In this document: positions 32,601 through 44,050 of the stretch, piece after piece
Numbering within the stretch: position 1 is the stretch's first letter
Layout of the letters: every line of letters starts with the position of its first letter
Assembly (NCBI GenBank): GCA_007922225.1
Contig: ML680086.1
Location: forward strand, 5,908,997-5,972,996
DNA: 64,000 bases
Source of the DNA: Emydura subglobosa
Lineage: Eukaryota > Chordata > Testudines > Chelidae
Reading direction: 5' to 3'
The notes under the pieces: model-generated
The model's input: the letters and a program-made list of their open reading frames with translations, nothing else
What the model was told of the DNA's origin: nothing
The model's database searches: none
Made by a program: the position numbers and the translations under genes

Positions 32601-34900
32601 TTACAGCACATGAGGACATGGAGCATACAAGCCACTTAAAGTTTACATTGAAGAGAAAGATTCTCCACAAACTTTGAAAAATGTTTGTCAAGGAAATGAA
32701 AACAATGCACAACTGTCAAAAGCCACCAATGCTGGACAGAATTCTGTAATGCTGGCAGCAGAAGCCTGGAGAGATTCATTGTATTAGCAGCTACTGGATG
32801 CCTTTTCTAGTTTAGATGATGTGCCACCAATATTCTATGACGGGCTGCTTTCAGAAATACACTAGAAAATCAACTTTGGCACATGTCAGAGTTGTATTGA
32901 ACCCAGGAAAGAAAACAGACAATCTGATCAAAGACCACCACGTTCACCTGCTTCCAGGGTATGCACGTCCTCCAATGACTGATCACGTTGCATTGTTTGC
33001 TTGATAAAAAATACACAAGGCAAGAAACTTCATAAAAGAGAAACATTTGAGAGAACAACCAATTTAAGAGAGGCAGCACTTCAAAGAGAAGATGATGATA
33101 TGTTGTGCAGAATATGTGTGGAGGCTTGATTGCTAAGGATGTAGTTCATCACTTAACATGCCTTTCTTCCAACTTGAGTAAAATGAATTTTAAAGTAAAA
33201 CCATCTAGTTACACTCCAACAATACAGCCACCTTACAACACTGCATTTTAATCAGTTGATTGAAGAGATGGATATAAGATCATTATCCAACAAGAAAGCT
33301 CTTCTCCTGGCCAAGCTGCTACAAAGATATAAAGCCCTACTTCCCTCAAATATAGAAACCGCAAACTATTCCAATAGCAAATTATAGGCAAAACATTCAG
33401 GTTCTGCAATTTCATTCCATGCACAGCACGAACTAGGCAAGTCTATCTTTGTTCTATATAGCACAATAATATTAGCTGATGCTATCCAAGCTGCTAGTAA
33501 TCTGAAGCAGGAACTTAAGTCATCCAAATGTTTGGTTGATGTTCTTCTGGTGAGTGAGCCTGACGACAGCTTTCAAATGACCAAGTGATTTTTTATAATG
33601 ACACTTCAATCCTTCGGTCTGAAATAGTCAAAATGAAAGCCTCAGAATATTATCCAAAGCCAGGTGATTGTAGTTTAGAGAAGTCATCTACTTTTGTGTC
33701 CCACTTGGTGCAAGAGTTCTCCCATTAGCTGATAGATAAAAAAGCATATAATTCAACCAGCAATGATGAGTATCATCTTTTAGAAGATATTCAAAGACGA
33801 TACTCTCAGTTGCAGAGCACATCAGATTTAACAGTTCCAAAATTAACACGCCACTGCACATAAGCCTTGCTGCACAGCTATACAATGAGTCTGGGTCTTG
33901 TAATTTAACTGACAGGCTGCACCTTCATTCATATAATCAGTTATTCTGAACTGAGGCAATTCATCACTAGTGCTGCAAAAACTGAAGTGGAAAAATTCCA
34001 GGGAAGCGTGTTCATTCCAAATGGAATTGTGCCACTACATGGTGATATAAATCTCCATGGGCTGCTGGTATCATGGGCCTGGGAAGGCTTAGCCTTCCCA
34101 AACAGCCAGGCATGGCCCCACCCAGGCTCTGCCCCAAGACCCCGCCCCCTCCTGCTGTGTCCCACAAAGACCCATGGCCCTTGCCTGGATGGGCACTGCA
34201 GCACCCCTTCCTGCCCTTGCTCAGCCTCTGCCCCTTGCTCTGCCTCTGAGGCAGGCCAGCCATTGGGCTGGGGTTGGGGCCACCTGGCGCTGGGGCTGCC
34301 CAATGCTTTGGTGGCCCGGGATTGAGGTGGGCTGGGGCCAGTGGCTTGGGCCACCTGGAGTAGGGCTTCTCCAGCCACAATAGGGGGCTCGAGGCTCCAG
34401 CGAGGGAGGGGGTGGAAGGGGCAGGGCCATGGGCTAGTCTCCCCAAAGGGGGTTTCATGCGCCACCTATGGAAATCTCATCCATGAAGGAGTTAACATAA
34501 TCAACATAGAGACCCTTGATGGAAATATTATCTTTCATTCCATGGATAGAGTGGTATTTCAAGAACAGTCTGCAGATAGTCCAGCATCACAAGAAATATC
34601 ACTGAAGTGTGGAGAAAAATGTCACTCTACCTGGGCAGATTCTCTTATGTGGCATTTGCAAAACCTAGAAAACATCCAGCACCAACTTACCATGAAAAAT
34701 ACTTGAGAAAAGCAACTGTAGCTGTAGTCAGAATAATCTTCCCTGCACAGCACTGTGTACATACCAAGAGAATAAAGCCTGTGCTAACTCAGACACTTGC
34801 AACAGAAATCATAACAGTGAGCAAGATGATGATGATGTTGAATAGAAATGTCAGCAGTGCTATTAAATTTCAATGATACCTGTACAAATGTATTATTCAT
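32600..34900 (+). pseudogene. Decayed repeat-borne coding sequence
   Basis: Short plus-strand frames with many stops line up over 2.3 kb. The most informative piece, at 34,480-34,700, reads EGVNIINIETLDGNIIFHSM. It resembles the DNVDHN..TLDG..TFHGM pattern of large repetitive vertebrate proteins carried by transposable elements. An earlier frame (32,816-33,004) reads AHVRVVLNPGKKTDNLIKD. The sequence is cut by the GC-rich segment at 34,060-34,465. The family assignment is tentative. Confidence 0.35.
34060..34465. repeat. GC-rich insertion in AT-rich flank
   Basis: Base composition jumps from AT-rich to very GC-rich at about 34,060 and back at about 34,465. The coding remnant can be read on both sides, so this is an insert. 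The three open frames on each strand within it are composition artefacts. Confidence 0.5.
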
Positions 34901-34904
34901 TTTG

Positions 34905-35690
34905 TTTTATCCTTTAGAACATTGTTGTGATGCTTTGAGGTAAAAAAAAATCCAATTTTATGTCTTGAAATAATACATAGTCATTAAACTAACAGAAACT
35001 AATGCAAATATTTCAAAGCGGTCAATTTAATGTGTTGATGGTGTCATTGTTTATCCCTGTTTCTATAGCAAGGGCACCACTTGACAGCTCCACATCAGAC
35101 CTCATCTTCAAGGACACATAATAAGCTTTCGAATGATGTATGATGTTCTTGTGTGTAGAGAGGGTATATTAAGTTGACCGAATCAGTGGTATCTGCTGCT
35201 CCCTGATCTTGGGTGAGAAAGCTGGAGTCTATTCTGCCTCACACATCATCAGAATGATGAACTAAGTACTGTTTGCAGCATCTTAGTGGTTGTCAATGTG
35301 TGGACCAGAAGTGTTCCAGGCAGAACTTGTGGGATTGGCAAAATATCAGATTTTTAACTTGTTGATTCAGCACTTTGGAAATGGAATCAGCGAGACAAAC
35401 ATGGAGCTCCGAGGTGCCTGCTACGGAATCACGAGCCATATTTTGGACCAAATTCAGATCTGGTGTAAGTGCTCCCAACTCCCAGTGACATCCAGTACAA
35501 GGTCAGTGGAGTTAATGGGAGGTGTGCCCATTTACCCCCAGATCGAAAACCAGAAAAAGGCTCTCTTAGTCCAGAATAAGGGTGTCCATACAAGGAGTTA
35601 TTCCAGAATAGCTGGAGTGCTTTAAATTCACACCCTACCTTCCCCTGGAATAATTTCCCAGTGTAGACAGGCCCTGCTGAACTGTTCCAG
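34905..35690. other. No gene seen, 34.9-35.69 kb
   Basis: Intergenic sequence. Several stretches look repeat-like, such as the GCTCCCAACTCCCAGTGACA region near 35,470. No intact gene is visible. Confidence 0.45.
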
Positions 35691-36310
35691 TCTCTGAGTG
35701 CGGTGGGGCACGGGGAAGGCGCCGCACTCTGCACACTTCACCTGCACAAGGCAGCGACCTCCGGGGATGCGGGCGGAAGCTTGAGCTGGCGCTTGGGCTC
35801 TGTCTCCTGAGCCTCTCCTCTGGCCCTGTTCTTCCTGCCCCTCACGGGCGGGTTGGCAGGCCTGAGTGCCAAGGGCGGGCCTGTGCCAGGCCACACAGCC
35901 CAGGGGGTAGGGAAGTCTCCTGACAGGGGCCCTGGCGTGGGGGGCTGGGACCTGCGGAGGGGCCTCTGGCTGCAGGGCCAGGCGGGCAGCCCCCATGTGC
36001 GGCAAGCCCCAGCTGGGGGGCTGAGCCCGAGGGGGAGGGGCTGGTACCTGGAGGCGCGGAGGATAGTCCCGGGGGGGGGGGGGGGGCAGGGACGGGGCGG
36101 CCCGTAGGCCAGGCCGAGGTCCCGGGCGCGGCGCAGCGGCTCCATCACAGTGCCGTGTGACGTCACCCCGCTGCAATGTGAGGCATGCTTACGTCATGCA
36201 CATCCCCGCGGGGCCTCCGGAAACGGGGGAGCAGAGGCCATGAGCCGCGGAAGGGGCGGAGCCTGCGGGTGAGAGGGGCGGAGCCCGACCCAAAGGGGCA
36301 GGGCCGGGGT
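35690..36310 (+). promoter_or_regulatory. CpG island with CRE sites, probable promoter of the 38.5-kb gene
   Basis: The GC- and CpG-rich block contains a full cAMP-response element TGACGTCA at 36,158-36,165 and a second ACGTCA half-site at 36,191-36,196. An ETS-like CCGGAAAC lies near 36,220. A plausible 5' splice donor, CTGCGG followed by GTGAGAGG, lies at about 36,266-36,275, which would end a short first exon. A G16 tract lies at 36,071-36,086. No other plus-strand gene starts nearby. Confidence 0.6.
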
Positions 36311-36314
36311 CGGG

Positions 36315-36545
36315 GGCAGCTTTGCCTATGGGGCTGGCGCGGGTTAGGGGTGCACAGGGGGCAGCTCTCCCCATGGGGCTGGCGCGGGTTAGGGGTGCAT
36401 AGGGGGCAGCTCTCCCCATGGGGCTGGCAGGGGTTGGGGTGCACAGGGGGCAGCTCTGCCCATGGGGCTGGCGGGGGTTGGGGTGCACGGGGGGGCAGCT
36501 CTCCCCATGGGGCTGGCGGGGGTGGGGGTGCACGGGGGGCAGGCA
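36315..36545 (+). repeat. 45-bp GC-rich minisatellite, about 5 units
   Basis: The unit begins GGCAGCTCTCCCCATGGGGC, and units start at 36,315, 36,360, 36,405, 36,449 and 36,494. A sixth partial unit starts at 36,538. The period is 44-45 bp. A multiple of three is kept in most units, which yields false open frames on both strands. Confidence 0.95.
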
Positions 36546-36559
36546 GCCTGGGAGTTCCT

Positions 36560-38500
36560 ATGCAGTGGGGAGAGCCCTTGTGTGAAGTCAGAGGACATAT
36601 GCCAGCCCTGAATTTGAACTGTACTAAAACTGCTCCTAATTACAGCTCACCCTGAGTATCTCTCTCCTGTCAGAATGCTGCAGAGGTATAAATATCAGGG
36701 GAGAGGAAACTGTGCTTTGTTGTGGCACCAGTTCAGAACCTGTTCCCTGTTTTTCAGCACAACTCACATAACAAACCTTATAAACCCCTCTCCCTAGAGA
36801 TTCCAGCCTTATCCCTGTTGCCTGGGAACTTGAAGACATCCCCACAGTGTTGTGAGAGGGACCATGTATCATTCGTTCTTTTGAACTTCTCAGGTCCCGT
36901 CCCACCTCTTCCTGTGGAAGAGTGGATTAAGGTTATTCAAATCCCTTTTCAGCTAACCTAATAGGTTCATTGAAACTCAGATGTATTTCCATTCATGTGA
37001 AATTGTTGAACTGTTCATACCACATCCATAAGAAAATGCATCCTAGGCAAACCCCTCCATGGTTTCTGGGAAGTCTAAAGATCAAAGGCCAGATTCTCTG
37101 CTGATGTAACTCCGCTTTGGTGACAGTTGACCTTTGTCAGCTGAATAGGACCTAAACACTGTTCAGCTTAAGCAAGGACCAACCATGTTCAGCACAACTT
37201 CAGAAAGGCTAATGTGGCTTTAGCCACCATTACTGAAATGGTGCTGAATGCAATTTGTCCATAGCTACAGGCACAGCTAAGCAGTGTTCAGTATCCATAT
37301 ACTTGTCGTAGTGTAGACAAAGCTCAAGAAGGCCCAGATATTAAAGGAATTTTCTCTTTTCTCTGCAGGTTGTAAGCTCAATGCTTTCTCTCTTGGGTTG
37401 GATTATTAATGGCACTTGCCTTCCACTGACTTTTTCTTTTTATACCACTAACACCATTGTAACTCTGTGGCAGCAATGGCGGAGTAGTGTAGATGGGCTG
37501 CCAGCATTTTTAACACCTGTCAGCTGGATCTACTGTAAGCAGGGTTATTTGTGAGGGTGTTAAAATGCCACCAGTGCAGTCTACATTAGCGCTTCCAAGA
37601 TCACGCTGGCGGGGACAGAGCAGCATGCTCTCCATTCTGGTGTTGCCCGTATGATACTGGACAAAGCCACATCTGGTTTTGCCTCAGTGCTGGACAGGGG
37701 ACAGACATGACAAAAGCAGGACTGTCTAGTTTAAAACTGGACACGTGGCCTGCCTAGCTGCAGACCATGCAAAAAAAATTACTTTTTAATTGCACCAGGT
37801 TGCTGAGGCACACACTTTAAGCACTGTTTTACCAAAGCTGCTGCTCCCAGATAAGAATAGATCCCTGTTTTTTCTGACTGAATATAGATTAATTCTCACA
37901 TCCGAGCACTACTGTGTTATGTCACCTGTCTTTAAATGAGAACTGCTGGTGCTTTAATAGATGGCAAAAGAACCAGATGACCAGATCTTTTATGTTTCCA
38001 TCTCTACGAAAAGCTGTGTAGTTATGTAGTAGCTTCTGAATCCTATGCCAGATTTCTGCATCTTCTACAGCACAGTGGTGATAGTGGCATTCTTCTTCTT
38101 TTGCTAACAATAAAAGAACCCTAGCTCTTTAGGGAAGATATTTTTGTGTTGCTTGTACAGCACAACGAGGCCCTGGTACACTACCACTACCAAAATACAA
38201 ATTAAAAACCAGAATAATATCACCAGGGCTCTAAAAAGCTACTATAAAGCAAGACACAGAGTCATACTCTGATTGCATGTAAGAGGTAGCATGAGGGCTC
38301 CATCTCTCTTTATCTTTCCAAATAATCGTTGATACCCTATTGAATACATTGTGAGGAGTGGATGAATTAGGCAGGAAGCTTATTTAATTATTTGGAAATC
38401 CCTACAAAAGTCAGCTTTTTTTTTTTTTCCAGTCAGTGGCATCAACCTCCTTTTTCCAAAGTGTTATTTTTTCAAAGCTTCTTATAATATGTTTATATTT
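36560..38500. other. Probable 5' intron of the large-exon gene
   Basis: No clear exon. A minus-strand frame at 37,922-38,110 (62 residues) contains AEIWHRIQKLLHNYTAF and IKDLVIWFFCHLLKHQQFS. It looks protein-like, but it has no matching splice sites that I can see, and its source is unknown. Confidence 0.4.
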
Positions 38501-38503
38501 TAG

Positions 38504-38611
38504 GTGTTATGTCCAACAAGAACTCAGCATGGTGTGACATTGCAAATGAATCTGATTTTTATTCTTGTTCCTGGGAAGGAAGCTTTTCACTTAATCGTTG
38601 TAGCTGCAAAG
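38504..38611 (+). CDS. First recognised exon of the unidentified gene
   Basis: The acceptor ATTTTAG precedes 38,504. The ATG at 38,509 lacks a strong Kozak context. The exon ends SLNRCSCK plus one base, with donor GTAAAA. Joining ATG AGC... from the CpG-island exon (36,240) would put a stop in this exon, so this ATG is preferred. Confidence 0.65.
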
Positions 38612-41600
38612 GTAAAATGACTGTCAGACTACAAAATCTTGTCTAAACTTTCATGAGTGTCTTGGTTTGAAGAATAAATAGTGAATTATTAAAAAAGGTA
38701 ATATGACTGTTTCTCTGTGGTGCATTTGTTGCTGATACTTTTTAGTAATATATCTTGCCATTAGTTAATATGGTGAGAGATAATGATTCTTTGTGATATA
38801 TTTTTTAATTGTTGTATTGTAAAGAATCATTTTTAGTTGAAAATAACTTTTAAATGTTTCCTTTCTAGATTTAACTGCCTCTGACAGTGAAAGTGATCTT
38901 CATCCTGACACTGATACAAAGGGTCAGTACCATTCACTAGGAGAAGGGAGGGAAAAAAACAAAAGCACTAATGACTTGACAGAAGCTTATCTGGTCTCAG
39001 GAAACAATCAAACCACCAGAAAAAATACCTGCCGGAACTGTCTTCTATTACAAGAAAAAAAATCACAACATTCTAAGGGGAGTCAAAAAGAAAAGGCTCC
39101 AAAATTCATACCACCCTCTAGATTTAAAAGAAATCAGACAATTGATCACCCATCTGCAAGTTGTTCAGCCAGAGTGCCTCAATCAAGGTCTGTCGTATCT
39201 TCTCAAAAGGATTTGCTTTCCAAAAGTGAAGCCCCCCAGCTCTTCAATCCTGAGCAACCAACACAGGCGCCAGCCTTTTTCACAATCAAGAAAGCTTACA
39301 TAGTTAATAAGCTACATCGAAAGCACCTATCAGCTGATTCTGCTCCAACCTCAAAGTGCAATAAAGCTGTGCAAGCTTCTTTCTCTTGTAGAGGGGAGGA
39401 CCCTGGTGAATATATTGTCTGTGAATGTTCAAAACAGTCACCGTTCAAGGAAGAAAGAAACAGAAAATTGGACAAGAAGAAAACTGCTGTGTTTCATAAT
39501 ACTGAAAGCATTGCCAATCAAGATTTATTGTCTGGTGAACTGGTGAATGGACATTTACATTGTCCTTTTGAAGCAGTGACTGATATAAATGTCAAACCAC
39601 CGACGACCAAGCATTGGTGTTTGCCCATTACCTCATCAACATTTGTTATATCTCTAGCATTGGAAGCAGGTTACTCAGTTCCATCTGTTTCATTAGCAGG
39701 AGCTGAAACAAAATATATTAGTTCTTCAAAGGTTAGAAAAGTCAGAGGAGATTCAAGTAGACCTGCCTTAGCTTTCAAACTTAAAGAACCTGAGCTTAAC
39801 CAATATTTTAACAAGTTACATATTTCTATAGTTCCAAAATCTGAGCACTTAGATATTGACACTCAAAAGCAAGCTATTCCATTTACTGGGCAGGTAGAAC
39901 TCCAAGAAGTCTCAGGTCCTGAAGCCAATGAGTCTCTGGAAACACAGACAGATTCATCTGATTCTGATATTCCCGGAGCTCAAATAGAACAAGCATCTTC
40001 TGTATTTAAACCCCTGTCTGCCAAACAGTTCTTTGTGTCCTCTGAAGATACACAGGATACAGTTTGGCCTTCTCCTTCTCATAACGTTCAAAAATTTCCT
40101 TGTAGAAAGGGGAGATACATTAAAAAGCCCTCTGAAGAGCCGAAAAATCAGTTAAAAGTCTGCAGATCCACAAGACATCCTGTTGTGTATACCAAACCCA
40201 AAGAAACTCAGCGAGATCTAAGATTTATAAACAAACCCTGCCTCTCTTCCAACCTTTACAACGCAAAGACTTTGGATACTGAGCCTTTCAAGCAAAAACC
40301 TGGGAACTACAAAACTGTGAAAGAAACAGAAACAGATACATTGAATAACGTGCCCTTATCAGAAGCTAAGTGTCATTGCAGTCCTCTGTGTCACTTGGAT
40401 GTCAACCTATATCCAAAGCGGAGACATTCTGACATTGAGAAATCCCTAAGCATTAACAGAAAATCATCCAAAAGAGGTGGTGGTGTAACACGTAGATTTT
40501 CTGCACAGTCTCTGCTAAGTGATAGAGACACTACTGAGGAGACTCAGTACATCTCTCCTGCCAAAAGAAAAAAGGATTTGAAGATGCAGAGCATTCTGAA
40601 CTTTTGTTTTGGGTGGCCTGGGGCACAAAAGAAACATGAGAGGTCACCATGTAAAGAGGAGATCTTTTCCATTGCAGGTGATCCAGAAATAAAAGAGGAA
40701 GGTCTTTTGAGTCCACCTCCCTTGACTGAGAGGAGGAGTCTAACTGCCCCATTTCTCCAAGATGAAAGAGAGAGTCAGAGTCCCATAGATGGGACATTAC
40801 ATCCTGAAGACAATTTGAGCCCCTCGGTTTTTCCTTATACAGGGAATATCAGTAATTTAGTGCAGTCACCAGAGCAGAGGAATAAGTTTAAGGCTGATAA
40901 TGTACCCTTGGAGAAACTGGACTCTGAGGCTGCCCAGGTTCCTTCTGGAGACTCCATCCTGAAGAAACTCATGTTTTGCAGATGCGGACAGATGCCACAA
41001 CATGGCCTCTTCCCTAGTGGAGATATTTTCCAGTCAGTTTCTAAGACAACCAGAGGCATCCCTGCTACTGGTATAGGACCCTGCAAACCCAAGCCAGCAA
41101 GCGTATGCTGCCATAGAGAAATACCAACTAACATGAATGAAACATACTGGTACAGTAACCAGTCTGTTCTTCCAACTCAGTCATCTTTGGAAAACCTACA
41201 CAAGCAAGAAGCCACAAGAGGGCAGTTCGCTAACACGCAGTCTTACTTTGAAAACAGTGTTCCAGCAAAGGGTATGACAGATGAACTCCTAAAAGAAGGG
41301 AAGCGAATGGAAATGGGTGAATGCAGGAATATCGGAAGCAATATGGATGCTGCCACCATGCAGCAAGTTTGTGCACATGGGGTATATACTGCAACACCTT
41401 CTGAAGACTGTGGGAGAGAGAAAACACTACCGGAGTATTCTATATATCACCACAACTGTTGCCCATCCTGCCAGCCGGCTGCTACACAAAAACTTGGCAC
41501 ATCAAATGACTATTATAACTGCTTCAAGTCAAAGCAGAAAGCACCCAAGAGTTCTTTGAGCATAGAGAGAGGGTTTACAGTTGATCCTTGCCTGGGGAAT

Positions 41601-41735
41601 AGAAACCAATGCAAATGTTCTCAAGAAATCCCCATTCCCTACATGGAACAAACTATCGCGTGTGAGGAAAGTAGAGCTACACTTCCAAAGAGAAATGACC
41701 CAGAACTGATTCAGGTTTGTACCGACTCAAAATAG
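38509..41735 (+). CDS. Unidentified gene with a 2.87-kb exon, up to 989 aa
   Basis: Two exons join in phase: 38,509-38,611 (start MSNKNSAWCDIANESDF) and 38,869-41,735, split by an intron with GT/AG ends. The 3' exon is open for 955 codons, which cannot be chance. The product is Ser-, Lys-, Gln- and Pro-rich and mostly low-order in look. It has acidic patches such as SDSESDLHPDTDTK and scattered Cys clusters (CRNC, CHCSPLC, CRCG, CCHREIP, CCPSC, CKCSQEIP). A basic, NLS-like SPAKRKKDLK lies near residue 598. It has no transmembrane or signal segment. A good splice donor, CAG then GTTTGT at 41,712-41,717, lies seven codons before the TAG, so more exons may follow. The ATG lies in a codon frame open upstream, so more N-terminal sequence is possible. 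I do not recognise the family. Confidence 0.75.
38869..41735 (+). CDS. Long 3' exon of the unidentified gene
   Basis: The acceptor CTTTCTAG precedes 38,869. The exon starts DLTASDSESDLHPD in phase with the upstream exon and stays open to TAG at 41,733-41,735. Two later segments share a short motif, CCHREIP and CKCSQEIP. Confidence 0.8.
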
Positions 41736-41844
41736 TTATGCTAACACCTGCAAATACTCAGTGGGATAACATTAAAGATCTTGTTCAATGCCCCAAGAGT
41801 TAGGGCATTCCCTCAGTACATGCATCTTGCAGCATTTCTTAGGA

Positions 41845-42170
41845 ACTATAGAAGTTAGAGGTGGAAAAGCCTTATTCTGCTCCATCCTCAGCCAGGGGAG
41901 GATAGTTCCTATAGTGCATTTTTGAGCATGTTGTCCAAGCTAATTTTAAATGTCCCAATCAGTGAGGGTTCCATCAAGACTGCATTCACCAGTATAAAAG
42001 GCCTCATTTCTCTTGCTACTCAGATTCAATTTATTTTTGTATAGCCTGTCTCTTTGGGGCTTACATCCTTCAGATACTTACAGACATATGTCATGTTCCT
42101 TCCTTCATTGCTATTTAGCCTACAGTTTTTACAAGTCAATACTTACAGATCTCAGCTCCTTTGCCTTGGG
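41845..42170 (+). repeat. Interspersed repeat remnant
   Basis: Blocks such as TTTTAAATGTCCCAATCAG, TGAGGGTTCCATCAAGACT and, later, CAGATACTTACAGACATATG follow the order of a common CR1-related reptile repeat. Too diverged for a firm family call. Confidence 0.4.
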
Positions 42171-42849
42171 GTTCTTCAAATTCCATGCATTGGCTGTGGG
42201 CCTGAGGTGAACTGAATGCAGTGGGAAGTGTCTGCCACCTCCCGTCCGCTGGGGCAGGCGGCTGCTTCAGGTAACAGCAAAGAATGGGCAGATCTGGCCA
42301 GGTGGGGAAGGGGTTTCAGCAGACTCCATTGCCAGGGCTCCTATAGCATTCCTATTGGAGACTAAAGCTGCCCTTCCTGTGGGGTGAATCCCCCCAGCAT
42401 ACAGTGAACTCCCTGGTGCAGGGAGGTGCAGTTTACACTTCTGTATGCCAGCAAGAATGAATCCAGACTAATGCAGCCTTAGCTTGCATTTCCTAGCTTT
42501 GGGCAGGGAATGTCTCTCGTGTGTCTGGATTGTGCCCAACCCCATCGCATGTTGGTTGGAGCCTTTAAGCTCCACCATACCATAAATAATAATAGGTACT
42601 CTTAAACTCTCTTGCCTTGTGCATATGTATTTATAATACATTCTTTAGTTACATGATTACATACAGGTTCTCAAGTAATACAAGATTTTTTTATTTTTTT
42701 TTACAATCTTAGACATAACATTTATCGGTCGATTTCATTAAAATGTTCCTTTGCTCTGTCACATGTTATTTCAGTTAAAGATGCAAAGCTGGAAATGATT
42801 CCATTTCAGTTCAGTCGTGTATAGCCAGTAATTCTCAAAGTAACATAGC
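42171..42849. other. No gene seen, 42.2-42.85 kb
   Basis: AT-rich non-coding sequence, possibly intronic if the unidentified gene continues past 41,714. A poly(T) stretch is at about 42,690-42,702. Confidence 0.45.
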
Positions 42850-42945
42850 ATTAAATGCAGCACAGTAGCTGTATTGATCCCAAGATATGAGAGAGAGAAG
42901 GTTGGTCCAATAAAAGATATTATCTCAACTACCTTGTCTCTCTCA
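42850..42945 (+). repeat. Dispersed repeat, copy 2
   Basis: Contains AGGTTGGTCCAATAAAAGAT and ACTACCTTGTCTCTCTCATG. It is related to the copy at 29,700-29,830, and both carry the TTGGWCCAA and AGAGAGA blocks. Confidence 0.5.
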
Positions 42946-44050
42946 TGATGTTAAACTTTTGCAGCGAAGACTTTTTGCTGCAGTGTGAAAGCAATGTCTG
43001 AATTGCGTTAATACAATTTTGTAACAATCTGTATTGAGGATGGAATGTAACTTAAAAGCTGCCTCAAAAAGAACTTCTGCTAACAGGAAATACTGGGAAA
43101 TGAAAACCAAATAAAAACCTGTAGGCATACTTTGCAGTTTCTGATCTAATGCAGTGTTAACCTCATGATTGTGTATGAAGAAAAATAACTTCTTCCTCTT
43201 TTATTTGTTCAGATTTATACTTACACTGCTCAAAAGAGCCAGCATGCCTACCCTGGGCAAACCCTTAGAACTACATCTAATAAAATAACTAGATTCCTGA
43301 AATTACCTGAAGATAACGTAAGCCCAGCACAATAGAAATAGAACAACGATTAAATAATCATCTCTGGGGTTCCCCTCTGACCATTTCCCAACCTCTCCCA
43401 TTTCCATATACTGTGATAGGTGCTTAATGGAACCAACTTGGTACAGTACTTACAATGCACTCCTCAGAGGGCATTTGTGAAATGAAAGAATGAGACTCAC
43501 TGAACATATCCAACATCTGATTGAAATCACTGTAACGGTGAGAACACTTGAACGACTATGGTAAACAACCTGAAACGTGTCTAATACTGGGGAAAAAACC
43601 TGAGAAGGGGGCTATAAACAAACATAGTTTTACAAAGCATACGCTCATGGGGCTACAGTTGACTGAACATTGACCCTTAAGTGTGCATTTCTTGTGTCCC
43701 CTTAATGTAGTTCTTTGAATGGAATGTATACAACTTACTTGGGCCTCCGATCCCATGAAAATAGTACAAATATAAATTACTGTTGCATTAAATATAGTAC
43801 ACTATCAACCTGATATTAAGTTTTTCTATAGCATCTACCATCTATACCATCTAACTCTTGGAATTTCCTGATCTGAGTGCTTGATTTTTCAGTCTTAAAC
43901 CTGAACTAACAATACATATTTTTGCACTGAATATATGCATAATATATGCAATGTGTTACAGAGATAGCATCAACTAAAGTATATTCCAGTCAAAAAGCTA
44001 GGTTAAAAGAATGGTGAGCTGCAAAATGCAGCATTCAAGAATCAGGGAAA
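42946..44050. other. No gene seen, 42.95-44.05 kb
   Basis: AT-rich sequence without exon-like frames or clear repeats. Confidence 0.45.

Noticed and set aside
33941..34465. Frames of 112-174 residues in both directions
   Set aside because: They lie in a GC-rich insert and have no motif.
36240..36275. ATG at about 36,240 as the start of the unidentified protein
   Set aside because: Splicing the GTGAGAGG donor to 38,504 would bring a stop codon into frame within about a dozen codons.
36163..36655. Frames with repeats such as PNPRQPHGESCPL
   Set aside because: They are translations of the 45-bp minisatellite, which is open in several phases because the period is close to a multiple of three.
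29300..38500. MYH7B, the human neighbour of GSS
   Set aside because: No myosin motor or coiled-coil exons are visible on either strand.
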